DNA of 64,000 nt from CAVTLG01 sp963735495 (GTDB lineage: Bacteria; Chloroflexota; Ktedonobacteria; Ktedonobacterales; Ktedonobacteraceae). Numbering within the stretch: position 1 is the stretch's first letter; each line of letters starts with the position of its first letter. The DNA is taken from the NCBI GenBank assembly GCA_963735495.1, contig CAVTLG010000011.1, positions 310,001 to 374,000 on the forward strand. The letters are read 5' to 3'. The position numbers were made by a program, and so were the translations under genes. This document shows, in pieces, positions 61,656 through 64,000 of this stretch. The notes under the pieces were generated by a model. The model was not told the origin of the DNA. It saw only the letters and a list, made by a program, of their open reading frames with translations, and searched no databases.

Positions 61656-61763
61656 CATACCACATATCAGAGATAAAAATGGCAAAAGTAGTGAAAAGCA
61701 ACATTTGATGAAGACATTTCCTGATCATTCTGTTCATACTCTTCACTAAAGGAGCGGTAGTTG

Positions 61764-62819
61764 ATGAAGGCACCAAAGCGTCATTATCCACGTATTTTTG
61801 TTTTATGCCTTTTATTCGCCCTTGCCCTTGCGGCATGTGGCAACGGATCTACGAGCACAGGGTCTTCCACCACCACGGTCCATTTAGGGTATTTTCCCAA
61901 CCTTACCCACGCTATCGCCCTGGTAGGGGTGCAACGCGGGACCTTCCAACAGGCGTTAGGATCGAATCCGCTCGTGACCACAACATTTAACGCAGGCCCA
62001 GACCTGATCACGGCATTGGAGGGGGGATCAATCGATATTGGTTTTGTTGGTCCTAATCCAGCAGTGAATGGCTATGTGACAAGTCATGGCGCCGCGTTAC
62101 GTATTATTGCTGGCGCATCCAGCGGTGGAGTGGAGTTTATCGTCAGACCTGGCGCGAACATCACGAGCCCGGCAGATCTCAGCGGCAAGAAGATCGCCGA
62201 TCCACAGACTGGTGGCACGCAGGATATCTCCTTGCGTCACTACCTCCAGCAACATGGCCTAAAGCCCGACTCAGCCGGCGGCACCGTTCATATCGTACCA
62301 ACCAGCAATGCAGCTATCTTGACCGAGTTTGCGCAGGGACAGATTGATGGAGCCTGGGTTCCCGAGCCATATGCATCAGAACTGGTCACTAAATACGGGG
62401 GCAAAGTCTTCCTGGATGAGCGTTCGCTCTGGCCTGGTGGTCAGTTTGTGACTACAAACGTTATTGTGCGCAAAACATTTCTTGATCAGCACCCGGACCT
62501 GGTGCAAAAGTTTCTGCAAGCCGAAGTAGCCACCGTACAGTATATTAATAGCAATCTCGCCTCGGCAGAAACGCTGATCAATCAGCAACTGAAGAAGCTA
62601 ACAACAAAAGCACTGCCACAAAACGTCCTTGATCGATCATTCCAGGACCTCACGATCACCTATGATCCGCTGGCGAGCAGCATGTTCACCGCTGCCAACA
62701 ACGCTTATGCGCTGGGATACTTAGGTACAAGTAAACCAGATCTCAGCGGCATCTATGATCTTGGTCCCCTCAATAGCATACTGAAAAGCAAAGGATTAGC
62801 GCAGGTCGCAACATCCTGA
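61764..62819 (+). CDS. ABC transporter substrate-binding lipoprotein (sulfonate/nitrate/taurine type)
   Basis: Extracellular receptor of an NrtA/SsuA/TauA-like importer. Signal peptide with lipobox LALAAC (lipidated Cys about residue 26), then the periplasmic-binding fold: LGYFPNLTHAIALVGVQRG, TALEGGSIDIGFVGPNPAVN, DLSGKKIADPQTGGTQDISL, EFAQGQIDGAWVPEPYASEL. AAGGAG stands 9 bases before the ATG; TTG 61761 is an alternative. First gene of the importer operon. The ligand (alkanesulfonate, taurine, or other) cannot be told. Confidence 0.93.
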   Translation: MKAPKRHYPRIFVLCLLFALALAACGNGSTSTGSSTTTVHLGYFPNLTHAIALVGVQRGTFQQALGSNPLVTTTFNAGPDLITALEGGSIDIGFVGPNPAVNGYVTSHGAALRIIAGASSGGVEFIVRPGANITSPADLSGKKIADPQTGGTQDISLRHYLQQHGLKPDSAGGTVHIVPTSNAAILTEFAQGQIDGAWVPEPYASELVTKYGGKVFLDERSLWPGGQFVTTNVIVRKTFLDQHPDLVQKFLQAEVATVQYINSNLASAETLINQQLKKLTTKALPQNVLDRSFQDLTITYDPLASSMFTAANNAYALGYLGTSKPDLSGIYDLGPLNSILKSKGLAQVATS

Positions 62820-62832
62820 GGAGAACGCACGG

Positions 62833-63696
62833 ATGAGTCAACAGGCAATCAGCAATCCCCAATACAGCGCTACGAGCAATGAGCACCCATTGGCGTCCAC
62901 CAGTGGCGGAACGTCCTTGCGCATTGAGGGTATAAGCAAGACATTTTTCAGCCAGGAACGGAGCGTGGAAGCGCTCCGTCCCGTTGACCTGACCGTCGAG
63001 GCTGGCGAGTTCGTCTGTTTTCTCGGTCCCAGTGGCTGCGGTAAGTCCACCTTGCTGAGCATTATTGCCGGTCTGGAGACAGCCGATACAGGCCAGATTC
63101 TAGCCAACGAGAAAGTTGTGAAGGGACCCGGCACTGATCGCATACTCCTGTTCCAGGAGGCGGCCCTTTTCCCCTGGCTCGATGTCCGACACAACGTTGA
63201 ATTCGGCTTACGACAGGCACACCTACCGGCATCCCAGCGCGCCGCCATCAGCAGGAAATTCATCGATATCGTGCATTTGCAAGGCTTTGAGCGCAGCTAT
63301 CCCCATCAACTTTCCGGTGGTATGCGCCAGCGCGCCGCTATTGCCCGTGCGCTGGCCATTGATCCGGCAGTACTCTTGATGGATGAACCATTTGGCGCAC
63401 TCGATGCATTCACCCGTGATCGCTTACATGCTGAGCTGGAAGCCATCTGGTCAGAGACACGCAAAACGGTGCTCTTTGTGACGCATAATGTACGCGAGGC
63501 CATCGCACTGGGGGATCGCGTGGTCGTCTTTGCACCACGACCGGGGCGCATCGTGCGTGAATTTCGTATTGATCTCCCCCGTCCTCGCAGTCTGGAAAAT
63601 CACCAGCTCGCCGATATAGCAGCGGAAATCTTGCAAGTACTCCAGCATGAAATGGTCATCGGTGAAGAGGAGGCATCTTATGGCACAGGCCGTTAG
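62833..63696 (+). CDS. ABC transporter ATP-binding protein (SsuB/TauB type)
   Basis: ATPase of the importer. Walker A GPSGCGKSTLLSIIAGLE, Q-loop LLFQEAALFPW, signature LSGGMRQRAAIARALAIDP, Walker B VLLMDEPFGALDAFTRD and switch VLFVTHNVREAIALGD are all complete. 287 residues. GAGGAG lies 7 bases before the ATG, 13 bases after the receptor gene; its end overlaps the permease start by 17 bases. Confidence 0.95.
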   Translation: MSQQAISNPQYSATSNEHPLASTSGGTSLRIEGISKTFFSQERSVEALRPVDLTVEAGEFVCFLGPSGCGKSTLLSIIAGLETADTGQILANEKVVKGPGTDRILLFQEAALFPWLDVRHNVEFGLRQAHLPASQRAAISRKFIDIVHLQGFERSYPHQLSGGMRQRAAIARALAIDPAVLLMDEPFGALDAFTRDRLHAELEAIWSETRKTVLFVTHNVREAIALGDRVVVFAPRPGRIVREFRIDLPRPRSLENHQLADIAAEILQVLQHEMVIGEEEASYGTGR

Positions 63697-64000
63697 TGGC
63701 GTAAAACAGTCGGCGCAACGCGCAGAAGGTCGCTGGTGGGCCAAATTACTGCGGCAGGTGGCATTCTATATCCTGCTCTTAGCGCTATGGAAAGCGGTCG
63801 TCGCGCTTGGTTTCTGGCCCGACTACCTCTTTGCAGGTCCAGTTGACGTGACAAACCGGCTCGTCAGTGGCTTTAGCGATGGCACGTTTATCACTGCCAT
63901 TGCAGTCAGCCTGCGTCGCCTGGTCATTGGCTACATCATCTCGATGCTACTGGGCGTAACGCTTGGTCTATTGATTGGCAGCAACCGCTATATAGGCGAG
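63680..64000 (+). CDS. ABC transporter permease, N-terminal part (cut by window end)
   Basis: The first 107 residues are visible. ATG 63680 has AGGAGG 6 bases upstream and overlaps the ATPase gene. Membrane segments FYILLLALWKAVVAL and LVIGYIISMLLGVTLGLLIG belong to the SsuC/TauC-type permease, with TAIAVSLRRLVIGY between. The C-terminal half, including the EAA loop that contacts the ATPase, lies beyond the window. Confidence 0.92.
   Translation, partial: MAQAVSGVKQSAQRAEGRWWAKLLRQVAFYILLLALWKAVVALGFWPDYLFAGPVDVTNRLVSGFSDGTFITAIAVSLRRLVIGYIISMLLGVTLGLLIGSNRYIGE

Noticed and set aside
1..64000. tRNA or rRNA genes.
   Set aside because: No cloverleaf with GGTTCRA-type arm and no rRNA signature noticed in any intergenic region.

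Overview
The window looks like a chromosome segment of a large-genome, Gram-positive-type filamentous soil bacterium, most likely class Ktedonobacteria of the Chloroflexota. This is an inference from gene content: an Ile T-box RNA, Ser/Thr kinase-FHA and PP2C signalling proteins, split methylmalonyl-CoA mutase, DUF5679 and DUF6391 families, a PQQ pathway, and many degenerate transposon remnants at about 50% GC. No rRNA, tRNA, CRISPR array or intact mobile element was found.

Layout. 1-7.1 kb: a carbohydrate locus with a LacI-type repressor, a GH63-like glycosidase and a secreted beta-helix protein. Four near-copies of one promoter-plus-operator module tie these genes together, and degraded transposase pieces lie beside two of them. 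7.1-8.6 kb: junk-like junction with a beheaded tetR gene that still has its promoter and palindromic operator, run into by a nuclease-like gene. 8.9-17.5 kb: two sigma factors, a glyoxalase-fold protein, a PP2C phosphatase, two Gfo/Idh/MocA oxidoreductases and two candidate small RNAs. 17.9-24.1 kb: secreted repeat protein, Tn3 fragment, duplicated DUF5679 zinc-ribbon genes, D,D-carboxypeptidase, cardiolipin synthase-like protein and an ADP-ribosyltransferase-toxin-like protein.

24.4-35.7 kb: DUF6391 protein, kinase-FHA protein, the 2-oxoglutarate dehydrogenase operon (E1-E2), then an Ile T-box controlling an AlaX-like editing protein and an unusual IleRS. 35.7-50.8 kb: orphan low-GC protein, two zinc alcohol dehydrogenases, glutaredoxin-like protein, esterase, geranylgeranyl-reductase-like flavoprotein, DUF1622 membrane pair, methylmalonyl-CoA mutase large subunit, MsrB, a DoxX-Rieske fusion, a malectin fragment, a DeoR regulator and a YbdK-type glutamate-cysteine ligase.

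50.8-64 kb: small acidic protein, AAC(3)-type acetyltransferase, a TrmB regulator under a 19-bp perfect palindrome, a 51-bp tandem repeat, purA, an ATP-grasp-like protein, a complete pqqABCDE operon preceded by three palindromes, and an ssuABC-like ABC importer (permease cut by the window end) with a long attenuator-like leader.

Working together: central carbon metabolism (sucAB, mutase), PQQ for periplasmic dehydrogenases, sugar hydrolysis under LacI/DeoR control, and amino-acid-sensing control of aminoacylation. The most informative non-coding signals are the quadruplicated operator module, the TrmB and pqq palindromes, the T-box, and three unassigned structured leaders or small RNAs.
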